In this document: positions 25,747 through 40,700 of the stretch, piece after piece | Numbering within the stretch: position 1 is the first letter of the stretch | Layout of the letters: each line of letters opens with the position of its first letter | Source of the DNA: Apostichopus japonicus | Taxonomy: Eukaryota > Echinodermata > Holothuroidea > Aspidochirotida > Stichopodidae | Direction of reading: 5' to 3' | NCBI RefSeq assembly: GCF_037975245.1 | Contig: NC_092572.1 | Span: 13,054,769-13,118,768 of the forward strand | DNA: 64,000 bases | Program-made: the position numbers and the translations under genes | The notes under the pieces: model-generated | Database searches by the model: none | What the model was told of the DNA's origin: nothing | Seen by the model: only the letters and a program-made list of their open reading frames with translations

Positions 25747-28700
25747 ATGGCAAGCAAGCCCATCGGAGTTGGGTTAGGTGGACCCGGCTCTGGGTCAGAT
25801 AGGGGAGGCGGACGGAGAAGAAGGAAGGCTCCAAGAGGAAGAACAAAGGTGAACTAATTGCTTTTCTTATTCATTAAAAAAATATACATACTGTACATTA
25901 TAATACATGTACATACAAGCAGTATGTTATTACTAAAGTGATATATCTAGCAAAATTAGTTAGTTTTCATAAAGCGACACAAAGCAATACAATTTGGATG
26001 CAGGATTTTCATATACCATTATTGCCCCCACCCCCCTCCATCTCCCATGCCTAAAATATAGCTAGGTTACCTTTCCAAGTGTTCATTTGGTATGTGACAA
26101 CATTGTACTCTAGTCTATCATATTGGTGGCAATTTACTAACAACGAGGTATATTATAGAAGTGATCAAATGCTGTTTTGTGACTATAACAAACTTTGGTA
26201 CAATGGGGTTTGTGGTAAATTCTTCACCTTGTTATTCCATAAAGAAAATTTTTGCAATTATTTCTTTCAAAATGTTTATGATATTCTGACTATCTTGTAT
26301 CATTTACAGCCTACAGAGGGCACATCTCGTGAGCGGGATCCAACAGAAACGTTTGATCGAGGTTCTCCTGCTATTTTAAATAAACCACCCAAAATACTTC
26401 AGAAAAATCAAGCTGTAGAGAAGGTAGGCTTTTTTCTCATAGGCAACAGATAATGGTATTTTTCCTCCTTAAATTGTCTTTTCCTTCTTAAGTTAGATCT
26501 GTTGTTTGTCAAATTTGTAAATGATTGAAGGGGTATCATATGTTGTCACTCATTATTTTGAAATTAATTTTAAATTTTGTTAGCATCTTATCGTATAAAT
26601 TGGGTACACTGTTAGGCAAGCATGCCAAAGGGCTTTGAAAATGAATCACAATAAATGTTGTTTTCAGAAGTTTGAAGAACAGATAATTAGAGAATATGTT
26701 AGGTAAGTGATTGTGTGTTATCATTTAGCCCTACAATCTTCAGAGACTAAAGACATGAACAAAATTGCTACAGTACTAGCATTTTCACATATTTTTAACT
26801 TGGTGAACATTGTAAGCCTCATGGATGAATAGTTGTAAGAAAGTCTAAACATTCTTTATGAATTGTTTGCTGGCATTTGTTGTTGTTGTTGTTTGTACTT
26901 TCTTCTGATACATTGAATCTCTTGCTTACCCTAGCCCAAAGTCCTCCTTGATTCCCCTAACCCAGAGGAATATCGATCCAAGCCTCCTGTGGACACACCT
27001 TTCAAGATCAAAACCAGAGCTACCGATGATACGAAGACAAATGAGATTTCTACGCCGGAGAGCTTGATGTCGCAACGTCCTTCTGCTCCTGGTACCATCA
27101 CCATAGCTAGCAACAAGCTCGGTCCACCTCTCAGGGTGAATGTGAAAGAAGACATAAGAGCCAAGAACGCCACTCCAACTCACTCGCCACGCCCATTAGC
27201 AATCGAAGGTGAGTTTTTAAAAAAAAATACCGGTTGTTTCCTTGCAAATAAGATTCAAAGTTTTTCCAAAAATTTGTTGGTGATGTTGAATGGTCCCGGA
27301 TCCGATCAAATCAATATAATGTAAAGACCACACAAGGAAATGTCTTTTCAGCAAAGTAGTTCCTTGTTTAATTTGGGAATACAAACCAAATTAAATATTG
27401 ATTTATAGTAATGATGCCAATTGAAACATGGATAAATATAAAATACAATGATGCCAATTTACACTACGTTCAGTATAAGTTCTTGTAATATGTGGAAATG
27501 TCAGAAATTTAAGTCTCTGATACTAGCTTTTCATTTATACTAATTATCCTAATCCCTGTTTTTTTGTTTTGTATTATGTCATCCTCTAAGTTAAATAAAG
27601 AGGGGTAATACGATATAACATGATATCATATGATAGATATACCTCAATGCTACAGTCATCTGGGTACCATCCTTTCTTAATGCTGTTTATTTCTGAACAT
27701 TCCTGAAAAAAATGAAATTTTCCATCAATTTTTTCAAACATTTTGTTTTTAACTTCTTTTAATACAGAGATTTTGGTTTTTGAACATTTTTATCCTATCA
27801 TGCTTTCATCAGGGAAAGGTAAACCAAATAGTTGTTTGTTGCCTATGAGGAGCAAAGGGAGTATTTCTAGTTGGTATCAAATAGATCTTCATAGGTTCAT
27901 TTGTGGTCTTGCTTCTTGTCGTAAGAGTTTAAATCCTCATTTCAGGTTGATTGACACGTGAAACTGAGAGTGTTCTGTTGATCCAGGGAGCCATAATAAC
28001 TGCCCTGGTTGATCTAACTGGAGCTTGTTGTCGCTTGCTGCAGCAGTCTTTTCAAATCCACACAAAAATCTTTTAAGCCTCTTTTGATGTTGCAAATTGC
28101 ATGCTGTTCGACCTGTTAAACTGAAAGAGAAAGTTCCTTTATAGAGTAATTTAAGCTACGGTTTGCATTGGCTTCACAAAATACCTTTAATTACCTTATA
28201 CATGCTTGATTGGTAAAAGGAAAAAGAGAGTGCCTGAGATCTTTACTTGGAACTTGCATGATGGAAAAAATTTCCTGTGTTGGACTTGAAGGCTTATATC
28301 TGACTAATTACAAGTTCTAAGCAAAATAATTTCTTATTTTTATTGATATCTTTATTAGCTGGATAGTTATCATTCAAGATCAGGCAGCCTATTCCCTCAA
28401 AGAAGAACATTCCAATGCAAAATGCAGAGCTGTATATGAGATTTCATACCTTCAGGAGGACAAAACTCCTCTATTCCTTGTTCTTCCCCATACACCCCAT
28501 TGTTCTTCCCCTTTAATACTCATACTCCCATCCCCATCATTGATTATTGCCCCCCTCCCATCACTCTCTTTTTGCCCCCTAAAGACATTTTGTGGTAAGC
28601 AATCTTTTTGAATGACGTTTTGGTGCCAATGCTTAGATCACTTTCGAATCTTAATATCTATGTTGCTTCCTGCATGGCTTATGCTCACTGCCACCGTACA

Positions 28701-31700
28701 AAGATTACTCCAGTCACAATGATTTTCACCTAAGGTGCATCCTAGCTTCATGATTGTGTATGTTGCTGGTTCTCTGTCAGCACTCTTATTAGTTCACTAT
28801 TCGTCCAGTATTTGTTTATTCGTCGCTTCAATATTTTTTTCAAAGATATCTGTGAATTACTTGACCATGAATATTTGTATGGTCATTACTCAAGCTCAAG
28901 ACATTAATTGCTATTCTTACAGTACAGAATTGGGACAATTTCCTTACAAAGATGTTTACCTTTTGGAAGTTTCAGTAGGAGGGGATAGTTTGCCCTGTAG
29001 GTCCTTTGACTTGGTGAAATAGTTTAGGAACAACCACTATAGGACATGTGTAGGAATATCCACAAGTCTGGTCAGATTTATCTTGCACCTCTTGTCCTGT
29101 ACCTGTGCCTCTCTATCAATTTGATCCTGTTGAGTGTCTGAAAATAATTCTATTGTGTTAGCACAATGAGTAAGTGCTCACTCGTTTAGAAAACCTAACA
29201 GTAAGTTTAAGTTGCTAATTATTTAGTATATAAGCAACCTGTTACATGTTTCTGACTTTTGCAATTATCAGTCAAGTCATGTTTCGTTCAAATCTGTAAT
29301 ATACTCAGTATCTGCACATGAGGAATATTGACACTAAAGTATGAATGTTGTCACTCTCAGGGATGTTACCAGGATAAGTTGAGTGTTGCCACCAAGTTTT
29401 CAATATCTATGCTGTGTAATTTTGGTCATTGTGTTAAAATGTCTTGAATCTTCCCAACCTGATGGACTCGTGGTAGTTGGCAAGTGCCCCGATCTACCCA
29501 ATCCTAAGAACTCGTAATTACCTTCTTCCACTGCGCCCCCAACGACCCTCTCTGAGGTCTCCACTATCTGTCTTCAGAATATACAATTGTGATATCTCAC
29601 ACTCTTGGTTTTCATGATGTCAGAGTTTAAATGATTTTCTCAGAAAAAGTCAAGAGTACCCAGTCGTTGCCGACCAAACAGCCAATAGCGTAGCTTTATC
29701 ACTTATCTGCTTGTTTCTGTAGTTCCTGTCCATAAGAGGCTGTCTGTTCCCGCAGAGATGACACATTCCATTACGCTCGTAGACGAAAGCGGTTCCTGGT
29801 GTGAAAACGGTATTGAGGTAAATCTGCTACCAATGACGATGTTTTACTGTTGCTACTTTATCGTTCTTGATCAAGTAATAGCTCAACCTTGCTTCATGTT
29901 GGTTTGAGAGAAATATTTATCACAGCATGTGTGTAATTATGGAAAATGGCAGACATTTAGTGAGTTCATTCTTGTACTTGTATCCTAGCATCGTTACATT
30001 TACTCATACTTGTTCTTGTTGATTTTTACCAGTATATATATGCTGCACTCCTGCTACTTTTAATAGTATTGTAGGACTCAGTGCAAAATTACATACTCGA
30101 ACTCATGCTCATAGCCGTGTCCTCTTACTTGTACCAATTACAAAGGAAATTCTACTTGTACTCGTAGAACGCAAATAGCCTAGTACTTTTAACCATACCA
30201 ATTACAAGGGAAAATCTACTTGTACTGGTAGTTTTGCTTATAGTCTTGTACTTTTAACCATACCAATGAAAATGGGAATTCTACTTGTACTCTTAGTTAT
30301 GCTGATAGTCTTGTACTTTTAACCATACCAATTAAAAGGGGAATTCTACTTGTACTCTTACCGTAGTTATGCTTATAGTCTTGTACTTTTAACCATACCA
30401 ATGAAAATGGGAATTCTACTTGTACTCTTAGTTATGCTGATAGTCTTGTACTTTTATCCATACCAATTAAAAGGGGAATTCTACTTGTACTCTTACTGTA
30501 GTTATGCTTATAGTCTTGTACTTTTAACCATACCATTTACAAGGGAAATTCTTCTTGTACTCGTTGTTATGCTTATAGTCTTGTACTTTTAACTGTACCA
30601 TTTACAAGAGAAATTCTTCTTGTACTTGTTGTTATGCTTATAGCCTTGTACTTTTAACCATACCAATTACAAGGGAAATTCTACTTGTACTCTTAGTTAT
30701 GCTTATATAGCCTTGTACTTTTACTTGTACCAATTACAAGGGGAATTCTACTTGTACGTACTTAAACTCATCTTGTTTTCCTTGTTCTACAATTCTCTAG
30801 TACAGTAATGAAATCGTAAATTTCAAAAAATAACAATCAATGTGATGAAGAATTGACTTTGAAAATTGAAAAGCAAGCTTCGTTTGAAGGTTATGGTCAT
30901 TATTCATGGTGCAAGTTTGGTTGATTCAAGTGATTGATTATATATATATTTATTTTACCATTATCTTTCCATTTTATGTGAAATAATATTATTGCCAGAT
31001 GTTAACAAATGCAGTTCGAAAATGTAGCTCTAATAGAATCGAATTGGAATCATTTTTAAATTATGGAACATGTTTTAAATTTTTAAATTAATGATAGAAC
31101 ATGTTAAGAAAAAATGTAACAATTTACAAAACTAAAACATTTCAACTGGTTATGTCCGGTAGATGTTACTGGACCTTACCGACTACTTGGTTGTTGGAGT
31201 TCTTGGCATGCAGGGAAGTGGAAAATCAACCGTGATGTCATTTCTTGCTGGAAATGACATCAGTGACAACAAAAGGTACAGTATAGCAACCGGTTTAAAT
31301 AGAGGACACAAAAAAAAGGAAAAAAAGGAAGAAATGAAGAAACAAAAAGGGATAAAAAAGAGGGAATAAAAAAGGAAAAAAGAAAAAGAAAAAAAACAAA
31401 CTGAAACAAAAAGAAACAAAAAGATAAAAAATGAAAAAAGAGAAAAAAAAAGGGAAAAATTAAAAAAAGAGGAAAAAATGAAGAAAAAAAAAAGAAACAG
31501 AAAGGGAAAAAAAGAAAAAAAAGGGAAGAAAAAAGGAAAAAAGAAAGAAAAAGAAAAAAAACAAAATGAAAAAAGAGAAAAAAAAAGGAAAAAAAAAAGA
31601 AAAAAAAAAGAAAAAAAAGGAAAAAAAGAAAAGAAAAAGACCGAAAAGAAAAGAAGGAAAGAAAAAAAGAAAAAAAAGGGGTGTGGGGGGGGGGGGGGGT

Positions 31701-34700
31701 TCAGGGCTAGAATTTCACAAGTCAAGCCATTTGCTAAAAATATATGTAAGTGATCAAATTAGACAAATTTTATTTGATAATATCTCACCACTGGAAACGG
31801 ACATCAATAACAATAAAAGTTGTGCGTATTTCATTTTATACAATAAAGAAGCTGAAATGTCATATCTTTCCCATTCTGAAAGATTGAAATAGGTGACATC
31901 ATAATGACTAGCAGAATACTCCTTCTTGAAAGTCATTAATTGCCATTTGAAACTTGGAAGAGTCCTGCTAACATTCAGACTTTCATTAATGTTGCAACTT
32001 AACCATGATTTTGACATTCTGGGCACATTTTTTGTTATCTGATATATCAAAGAGCTGCCCGCTTCCCTGTCTCCAGTATTCATGGCTGATGTGAAACTAC
32101 TACAGAAGTTAAGTGCAAGTGTGACTGCCAAGGAGGGTTTCTTTTCTGGCTGTGACATTTACAGGACATTCAAAGTTCCAAGTCCATGTATAACAGGCAT
32201 TCCTTTAGACTAATGTATGTTGCCCATTATATTTTGGTTTTATGTTGGTTTTGAGGAAAAGAAGATCAAAGCCTTTGTTGTTAATCAGCCAGTGTTTGTA
32301 ATATGGAAATATTAATTAGATAACTGGAACATTAAAGTAAAACAAATTGACATTGTAATAAATGGTAAGATTTCAAAGAAGGTCCGTTGTGTGTGTATGT
32401 GTTGACTTTACTCCTTTCTATAGGTTTGTTTAATGAGGTCGTCATGAAGTCATGTTTGATGCATACATTATTTGAAAGACGTTATTCAGTCAACCTTTGT
32501 GGACTTTAGTGTCATACGTTAATTTGGTACGATTAAGTCATGTCCAAATTGTATGTGCATTCGAATACATGAACTAGACAACATGTGTGACTTTGATGTA
32601 ATGTCCAAACATGTCTCATTGTAGTCACGCAAAGTGTATGTGCATTGCAAAGACATAAGTAGACAACACTTGCCACGATGGTGCAATGTCCAAGCATGTC
32701 ACAATTATAGTCATGCTAGGTTAAATGGGGTTTTCGAAGTATCCAGTACAGCTGTATGACTTCATCAACATTGTTGACTTTTCTTTGGATAATTTATGTC
32801 AAAGTCAGACAATTGAATTAAAAATGTATTTCAAATGACATTGTCCCCCCGCCCCCCAATGCCAAGAGAAAGAGAAGTGGAGAGAGAGAGAGGGAGAGAA
32901 AATAGTTGTCCATATGTCGATCTCTTTTGCTAGTATTTTCCGTCTTATATCCAATTGTTATGGACAAATGGACACGCCTTCACTGTCTTGTTCACAGATA
33001 TATTAACTTAACTGGTACTCGTCAGTTTGAGAAGTCCAAAGCCTGTATGTCTGGCATTTAGACGTCTCAAATAACCTTCTTTTCCTCATCGGCAGCTCGT
33101 ACATCTTCAAGCCGGAAACACGTGAGACCATCCTCAAAGCCAGTCACCAGACTCTTGGGGTTGACTTTTTTGTGACCAAAGAGAGGGTCATTCTTCTGGA
33201 CACTCAGCCAATACTCAGCTCGTCGGTCCTTGATGATCTACTGTCGCACGAAAAGAACCTTCAACCAGAGTACACATCTGCTGAGAATTACGCTGAAATG
33301 CAGGTAGGATAAAGATTTAATGGGAGGGAAATGGGAGGAGGTGGACTGATTGCCCCAAGGTGAGGAATCACCAAGGGGGGTGGGGAGGGGTACAAGAGGA
33401 GTATGGTATGTTGTGCTGACATGTAGGTATGTTAAATATTCAATGGGGAGGGCATGGGGAGGAGGTGGACTGAAAGTCCTAAGGTAAGGAATCACCAGGG
33501 GGCCAGGGGGAAGGGGTACAAGAGGAAAAAGAAATGTTGTGCAGACATGTAGGTTGGATAAAGATTTAATGGGGAGGGAAAGGGGAGGAGGTGGACTGAA
33601 AGCCCCAAAGTGAGGAATCACCAGGGGGGGGGGAGGGGTAAGAGAGGAGTATGAAATGTTGTGCTGACATGTAGGTTGGATAAAGATTTAATGGGGAGGG
33701 AAGGGGAGGAGGTGGACAGAAAGCCCCAAGGTGAGGAATCACCAGGGAGGGGGGAGGGGGAGGGTTAAGAGAGGAGTATGGAATGTTGTTCTGACATGCA
33801 GGTAGGTTAATGATTTAATGGGGAGGGCATAGGGAGGAGGTGAACCGAGTGCCCTAAGGTGAGGAATAATGGGGAGGGGTATGAGAGGGGTATGGAATGT
33901 TTTGATAACATGTAGGACTTGGTAATAGGTAATTAGAGTAATTGGTAGAATGAAATGACACAAAGTTTGTTTGGAAGGAAGCAAGGGGGTGTGGGAGAGG
34001 GGGGAGGGGATTGGAGCAGGTACATGGCACCAGTACTTGTCAAGTCGTCAGGAGTGGATTTTGATGGTGATAGCTTTGGTGGGATGGATGACTTGTTGTT
34101 TAAATTGTAATTTCACAAAGTAGTGGTGATGTCCAAGATGTCCTAAAATGTAACCTGCTCTGCTACAAAATGTTTTTTTTTTGATAATCTTAGATACAAT
34201 TTAACAATAAGATTTTATGTAATTATGAAAGAAAAAGTACCTTGACAAGACTCATATCTTTAGCAAATGCAGGTTTGTTATCACAAATCAATCAAGGTGT
34301 TCTTTCATCTTAATAATATTGGTGCTTTCATGTCACAAATCAATCAAGGTGTTCTTTCATCTTAATAAGTTACGGTGTTTTCAACTCTTCTTTGATGACA
34401 GTCTCTCCAGCTGGTGTCCTTCTTGATGACCGTGTGTCATGTGGTGTTGGTCGTCGTTGATTGGTTTCCCGATCTGAGTCTGATGGAGTTCTTGAAGAGG
34501 GCGGAAATGCTGAAACCCCCCACCCCATCTCCACCCCCAAGTCAGTCCCAGGACGTTGAAGCCAGTAAAGATAAAGAAGATTATTCACCCTGTATAGGTG
34601 GGTGTGTACGACTATCGCACGTGAGACTCACAGTGATAGCAATATCAAAACTGGAAAACGTTAAGGTTCCAATTTAAACATTAAAAATGTTCACTTGGTT

Positions 34701-37700
34701 TTAATACATGGTAGTTTTTCTGCAAACTGTCGCTAACTTAACTTTTTTTCCTAATTTTTTAGCCCCTTCTGTCACCCTTCTTCTCCTAGCTCTCTTCCAC
34801 CCTTTTTTTTCCTTCCAAAATTTCCTGTCTTTGTCCTTCTCTAGTTTTACTCCCTACCCTCTTTCCTTAATCCTCTCGTTGTCCCTCTATGGTTAATCTC
34901 CTACCTCTCCTCTTCCCCCTGTTAGTTTCTTTCTTCTCTCCATCCCTTGTCTTCTAATCCTCTTTCTCTTTTGTGTTCACCATGCTCATTAACCTTTCTG
35001 TATTTTGTGCGTGCTTTTGTCCCTTCTGTTACTGTAACTTGTCATTCAGCCTCTGAAGAAGATCCTGTTACGATTGAAACATCAGGCCCCTCTTACAGTA
35101 CTTTTACAAATTCTCTAACACAGGCTCTTTAGTGGATAAGCAGTTTGCTAACAGTTTTGTTTTATTTCAACTTACTTTGTAAGTGAACAATTTTTTGGCA
35201 CCTTGAACCTTTACATTGAATAAGTGATATGTATGCATCGGTAATCTACTGAAAAAGATAAATCCTACCATACCGAGGGATGTTTTATACAGTTTAGGAA
35301 AATAGAATGCAAATGGGATACCCATCGAGAAGTATCGTAATAGAAAAGGCATTCAGATAATACCCCCAATAAAAGGAGAAAAACAAATTAAGTCAGAGCA
35401 AGAGAAAGAAACCATTTGACAAAAGTGATATAATATATCATGGTTAATATATTAAAGTTAGAGGGCCTGACGTTTCCATGGATCTTTCTCAGAGGCTGAG
35501 CAGTTTAGTGAACAGTTTTTCTCGCTTGAAAATATGTCATGGTTTTAAGTCTTTGATAGAGAGCATTGTGGTTAAGGCAGTGGACTTGTGATCTAAAGAT
35601 TACAGGTTTGAGTCCTGGTCAGATCATTAAATTGTGTCCTTAGGCAAGGCACTTTATCTCCATTGCCTCTCTTCACCCAGGTGTATAAATGGGGACCTGT
35701 GAGATAAAACTGTCTGCTGGGCGCTGTTTAGCCGCTGCCATGTGTTTGACAGGTTATCGTTGACAGGGGTTATATTGTTGTAAAGCGCGTAGAAATGCAT
35801 TTGCATATTGTTGTGCTCTATAAATGAATATATTACCATTATATAAACATTTCACTGCAATTCTCCTTTTCTGTCAAAGTATGAAATCTTAAGTTCTGCC
35901 TGTTTAGTCTTTGGTTAATATCATATCTTATGAATCGTTGGTTTGATTTATTATTCCAGCTTTTGTGATCAATAAATCCACTCCATCTGATTTTCACCCA
36001 ACTGTCGTGAATGAAGCGGAAAAGTCCATCGCCTCAGTCTTCAAGAACAGTCAGCTGAAGTTCCAAGGTAGGAATTTTAAACTGGTTAATACAAGCTGGG
36101 TGTGTTTTTTTTTTCCTTCAAATGTATAACTTTTCCCTCCTCCCTAGGAAACATGGACAGAATTGAGTAAGTTTTTGTTACTTGGACATCACAAGATGTG
36201 TTGAAAAATGCTGGGAAAGTCTCTAATTCTTGGATGTGGTTACACACTGTTCCACATATGAGAAATGCAAGAATCATTTTCTTATTTTGGTAATTTTTGT
36301 TGAATATATGATAGAAACATAGAAAATAACATTTGACATAGAATATTAAAGAAAATGGATTATTGTACCTCCCCCATCCTCCTCTTCCCAACCCCCCGCC
36401 TCCCCCATAATGGCAGAAAGTATGACACCAAAATAATTTGTGGATACATAATTAGGTTTTTAACACTGATATTAGAAGTTTTACAATATCTGCCACCAGC
36501 ATATATGTATCCTTTCAGGAAAATCATCTATGGGTATGACTTTCTACCATTGTGCCAACAGTCATGGTTTTTGTACTGATTTGTAAAGTTATATTTAGTC
36601 CTAACCACAAACTCCTATTGCATCATATCACTGACAGAAACATCTTGTTTACTACCCTTACTATTATTATTAATATGATTAATATTATTTTTTCTGCTAA
36701 AAGTATCAGCTGCTCTTATTACATAATATCTCAGCTGCATCATATTACAAGTAAAAAAAAACATTTTGTGTACTACCCTTATTATTATTATTAATATGTT
36801 TTTTTCCCACAATTATCAGCTGCTCTTGTTACCTGTATTGTTGTTATTATTATTATTAAATTACATTTATACAGCACTTATTTTAAAAGTAAGCTCCAGG
36901 TACTTGTACAAAGAAAGGAAACTTCTAAACATATTAAAAGAAAATAACAATGAAATTAAATAGAGAAGGCAATAAAAAGTATAAACGAAAACTATAAACA
37001 ATAAGAGCAAACTAGAAATACTACAAAATCGAAACTTAACAAGACAAACATAAAAGATCAGAAAATAAAACCAACATAGAAACACAACAAGGGGGATGAA
37101 GGTGTGTACTTTCCCTTTCCATTTCAACCCTACAAAAAGCTTCTTTTGGTTGGTATTATCCCCTGGCAACTGCAATGGTTCTCTGTGAAGTAATATGTAT
37201 GTATTATAGAAGCTTAGGTGGAAAGCTTTGCCTCTCTTTATCTGCTTGTCACTCAGACATTGTCCCTTGGACAATGTGAAGGATTACTTTGATCCTCAAA
37301 TTTTGCACTGTTTGACAGAGTTAGGTACTGTTGCTTCTGACTAGCAACTCCCTGCAAAGAGTAAGGATCAGGATCGGTAATAACACATGAGCTCAGACAA
37401 CTAAATTTGTTAATGTGTCTATACTTGACTTGTCTTTTGAATTGATGCCTGCCCTCCCAAATACCTTTACTATTTTAAAGTTTGTTACACAAGTTCTTTT
37501 CTTCAGTTTCTTGTTAAAATCAGTTGCTCAATACAAAGTGTCAATGCAGAGGAGAATGTCACAGAATGATACAGGGGTCATACTATCAAAGTGCAGTCTA
37601 CTATCTATCACCATAGCAACCAGTTGCCCTAGCGACCTGATTAGTCAAATCATTGCAGTTGTGTAATCTTACAATGTGTGCAGTATAAACCAGGCATAGG

Positions 37701-40700
37701 TGTGACTTCTGATGGATGTGAAACTATATAGACCATGTTTGACAAGACACTTTGTTCAGTTCCTGTTCAAAAGAAAGAAATTATTTTGCTTTTTTGATAC
37801 GTTTCATTGTGGAATAGAATAACCACCAATGTAGACTGTTTCAGTCATGAATGTCTTTTCCTTCCAATCTTTGGAAAGAATTCTTTTTCTGCAGATGTTG
37901 CTGTTAGACATAAAGCATTTTTTTTGGTCAATCTTGATGTAATTTGGCATTTTGAAAGAGAAAAAAAATGATAGAAAGAGAAAAGTGACCCTGTCTGTTA
38001 AAAGTAGAAGCCTCGTGCATGATTTTAGTTTTAGGTTTTCTTTCGTCTTGCAAGTTCAATCAATCTTAACAAATCCATTGTTACTGATGTGATTGTTGTT
38101 GGCCACGTGCTTCTTATTTACGTCCCGTCTCTCTCGCTCCTCCGACCGGAAATTCTTGACGCCAAATCTAACGATGGAGACGAAGAACGGAAAGCCCAAG
38201 ACGTAGAGCGAAAATCCCAGAAGTCTAAAAATTACCGGCGCTTTCTGATCTGGGAGATAAACATTCATGAGATATGTCCCTACGATCAAACGACAGGCAA
38301 CGAAGAGGGCCGTCCCGATAACATAGATTGAGAAACATACGGTCCTTCTCATCTTCCCTTCCTTTGGTAAGAAACGCTGCGCTATCAGAAAGGGCGTGGT
38401 CATCTCAGTTCCGCAGATGATGATTGAGATCTCGGTCCCGGAGACCTGGAGGTAGAGGCAGGTCGCGAGTCCGTACCAGGTCACAACATGGTGGAGGAGC
38501 ATGACCTTGCTGGTCTTGGCCCAGTGCCAGATGTAGTACAGTGTGTCGAAGGTGTAGTACCCCAAGCAGGCACAGACTGTTATGTTCTCATGGACGGTAT
38601 TGGGTCCGGCTGCGGAGCAAAAAATATTGAAGTGCGGTCACGACGGTGGTTAATGATGATACAGTTATACACAGTTTAGTTAATGTTTAGTTAAGTAAAG
38701 GTTTACAGGACTTCTGGTATCAAGGCAAGGCCTTCTCACATGACTTGTACAATGTTTTACAATGCCTGGTCAGTCATTGGTGGCCTGACGCACCCACACA
38801 CCCCAAGTGTCAACAATTCAGACAGTTCCTTCTGGGGTCGGACAGTGTGCCACATCGCGTGTCCCCCCAGGGGAATTCACATACAGTACTTTAAGAGTAC
38901 AGGACACAAACCAGCCCACACCTCCACATTTACAAGTTACCTTGCAGGTCCCAATTTATATATACACCTGGGTAAAGAGAGGCAATGGAGAGTAAAATGC
39001 ATTGCCCAAAGATGCAATGCAATGGTCTGGCCAGGGCTTGAATCTGCAATCCTTACATCAGTGCATTACCCAAAGATGCAATATAATGGTCTGGCCAGGG
39101 CTTGAACCTGCAATCCTTAGATTAGTGCATTGCCCAAAGATGCAATGTAATGGTCTGGCCAGGGCTTGAACCTGCAATCCTTACATCAGTACATTACCCA
39201 AAGATGCAATGTAATGGTCTGGCCAGGGCTTGAACCTGCAATCCTTAGAATAGTGCTTTGCCCAAAGATGCAATGGAATGGTCTGGCCAGGGCTTGAACC
39301 TGCAATCCTTAGATTAGTGCATTGCCCAAAGATGAAATGTCATGGTCTGGCCAGGGCTTGAACCTGCAATCCTTACATCAGTGCATTACCCACAGATGCA
39401 ATGTAATGGTCTGGCCAGGGCTTGAACCTGCAATCCTTAGAATTAGGGATGCACCGGATATCCGGTCCGGCCGGACTATCCGGCCGGATAGTGAGAAATT
39501 ATCCGGTTCCGGCCGGATATTTTTCAAAATCTGGCCGGATCTTTTTCAAAATCTGCACTGCATTATTCCTTGAAAAGGTGTTGGTATTAACTTAAATCAA
39601 TGTAAACTATTTCCAAAAATTAATAAAAACATTCAAAGTAAGGAAAACTTAGGTTAACATACATGTTTAATTAATTTTCTCACTGGTCTGACCCACTGTT
39701 TCTAAAGATCAACCAAAATAATACAACTACTGTAATAATATGAAGAGCTCTATATATACAACAAATACAGTTTGCAGTGAAATCATTTCTTGCAGCCTTC
39801 ATCAGTTTAATATTGTGCAGTTAAAATAGACCACTCATATACTTATCAGTCAAAATACTGTTCCATTGAATCTTTACTTTCCCATTATTGTTGGCATTCA
39901 TGTTTTCTCTGAATTTTTATGTGTGAAACAATCTCTTATATGGTCAGAGAGAAACACTTGCATGAAATGAAATGTTCAAAATCCAAACATGTGCATTAGG
40001 ACCTTAAGAATTCAAAACAATGGATCTTTTTGTGGACCACTACAGTCCATTTCCTGTCTAGAAAGCTGACAATTGTTACTCATTGTTTGTGCTCATGGCA
40101 ATATGCATATTGTAATCTTGGCACTTTTATAAATAAATGAAGCAATGAACTAGAAGAGTTTCCACCAAATGGGGTGCCAGTCACAGACAAAACAGTATCT
40201 AATTTTCTCACAGAAAGAGATATCTCTTGTCACCATGAAAGTTCCTAAAAGTTCATGAAAAACCTAAATCATTAAGTGTTCTAATGAACATTCAATTCCA
40301 TTTTAAAGGATAGATAAAAGATAGATAAGAAGTTTCTTCCACTTCTGGAAAGATACAATGCTTTTTTTTTTTTACAGATAATATTGCAGTGTAAAAATTT
40401 GTTACCAAATAATGAATAATAAAAGACAATTCTAAATCCTGATAGTAGTGTTACTACAACAATTAAATAATCTTTTTATTCAGTATAAAGTATGAGATTT
40501 GTGAAATGTAGCTTCCCGTTTTAAAACAAACTTTCCTCCCCTTCAGAAAATCACCTCTAACAACCACAACATTCTCCTCACTTCAGATAGACTCCAACGA
40601 GCCGTCCCTGAAAAACCCATCATCGCCTACAGACGACCACGCAACCTACGAGACCTTCTTGTACGTGCTGCTGTTCCACCTCTAACTTCTAACCCCACAC

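Noticed and set aside
30350-30592. 80-codon ORF with repeated SYAYSLVLLTIP peptides
   Set aside because: It is the translation of the 66-bp minisatellite; the frame is open only because two unit types happen to lack stops.
31183-31892. Phe-rich 180-codon and Lys-rich 91- and 108-codon ORFs
   Set aside because: They are translations of the polypurine tract and lack any domain; composition explains the open frame.
35565-35640. Possible functional tRNA gene
   Set aside because: A and B boxes are present, but no full cloverleaf or acceptor stem can be formed, and the same head occurs in three dispersed SINE copies.
38089-38679. Plus-strand ORFs over the TLCD5 exon
   Set aside because: They are shadows of the minus-strand TLCD5 reading frame, which carries the conserved TLC motifs.
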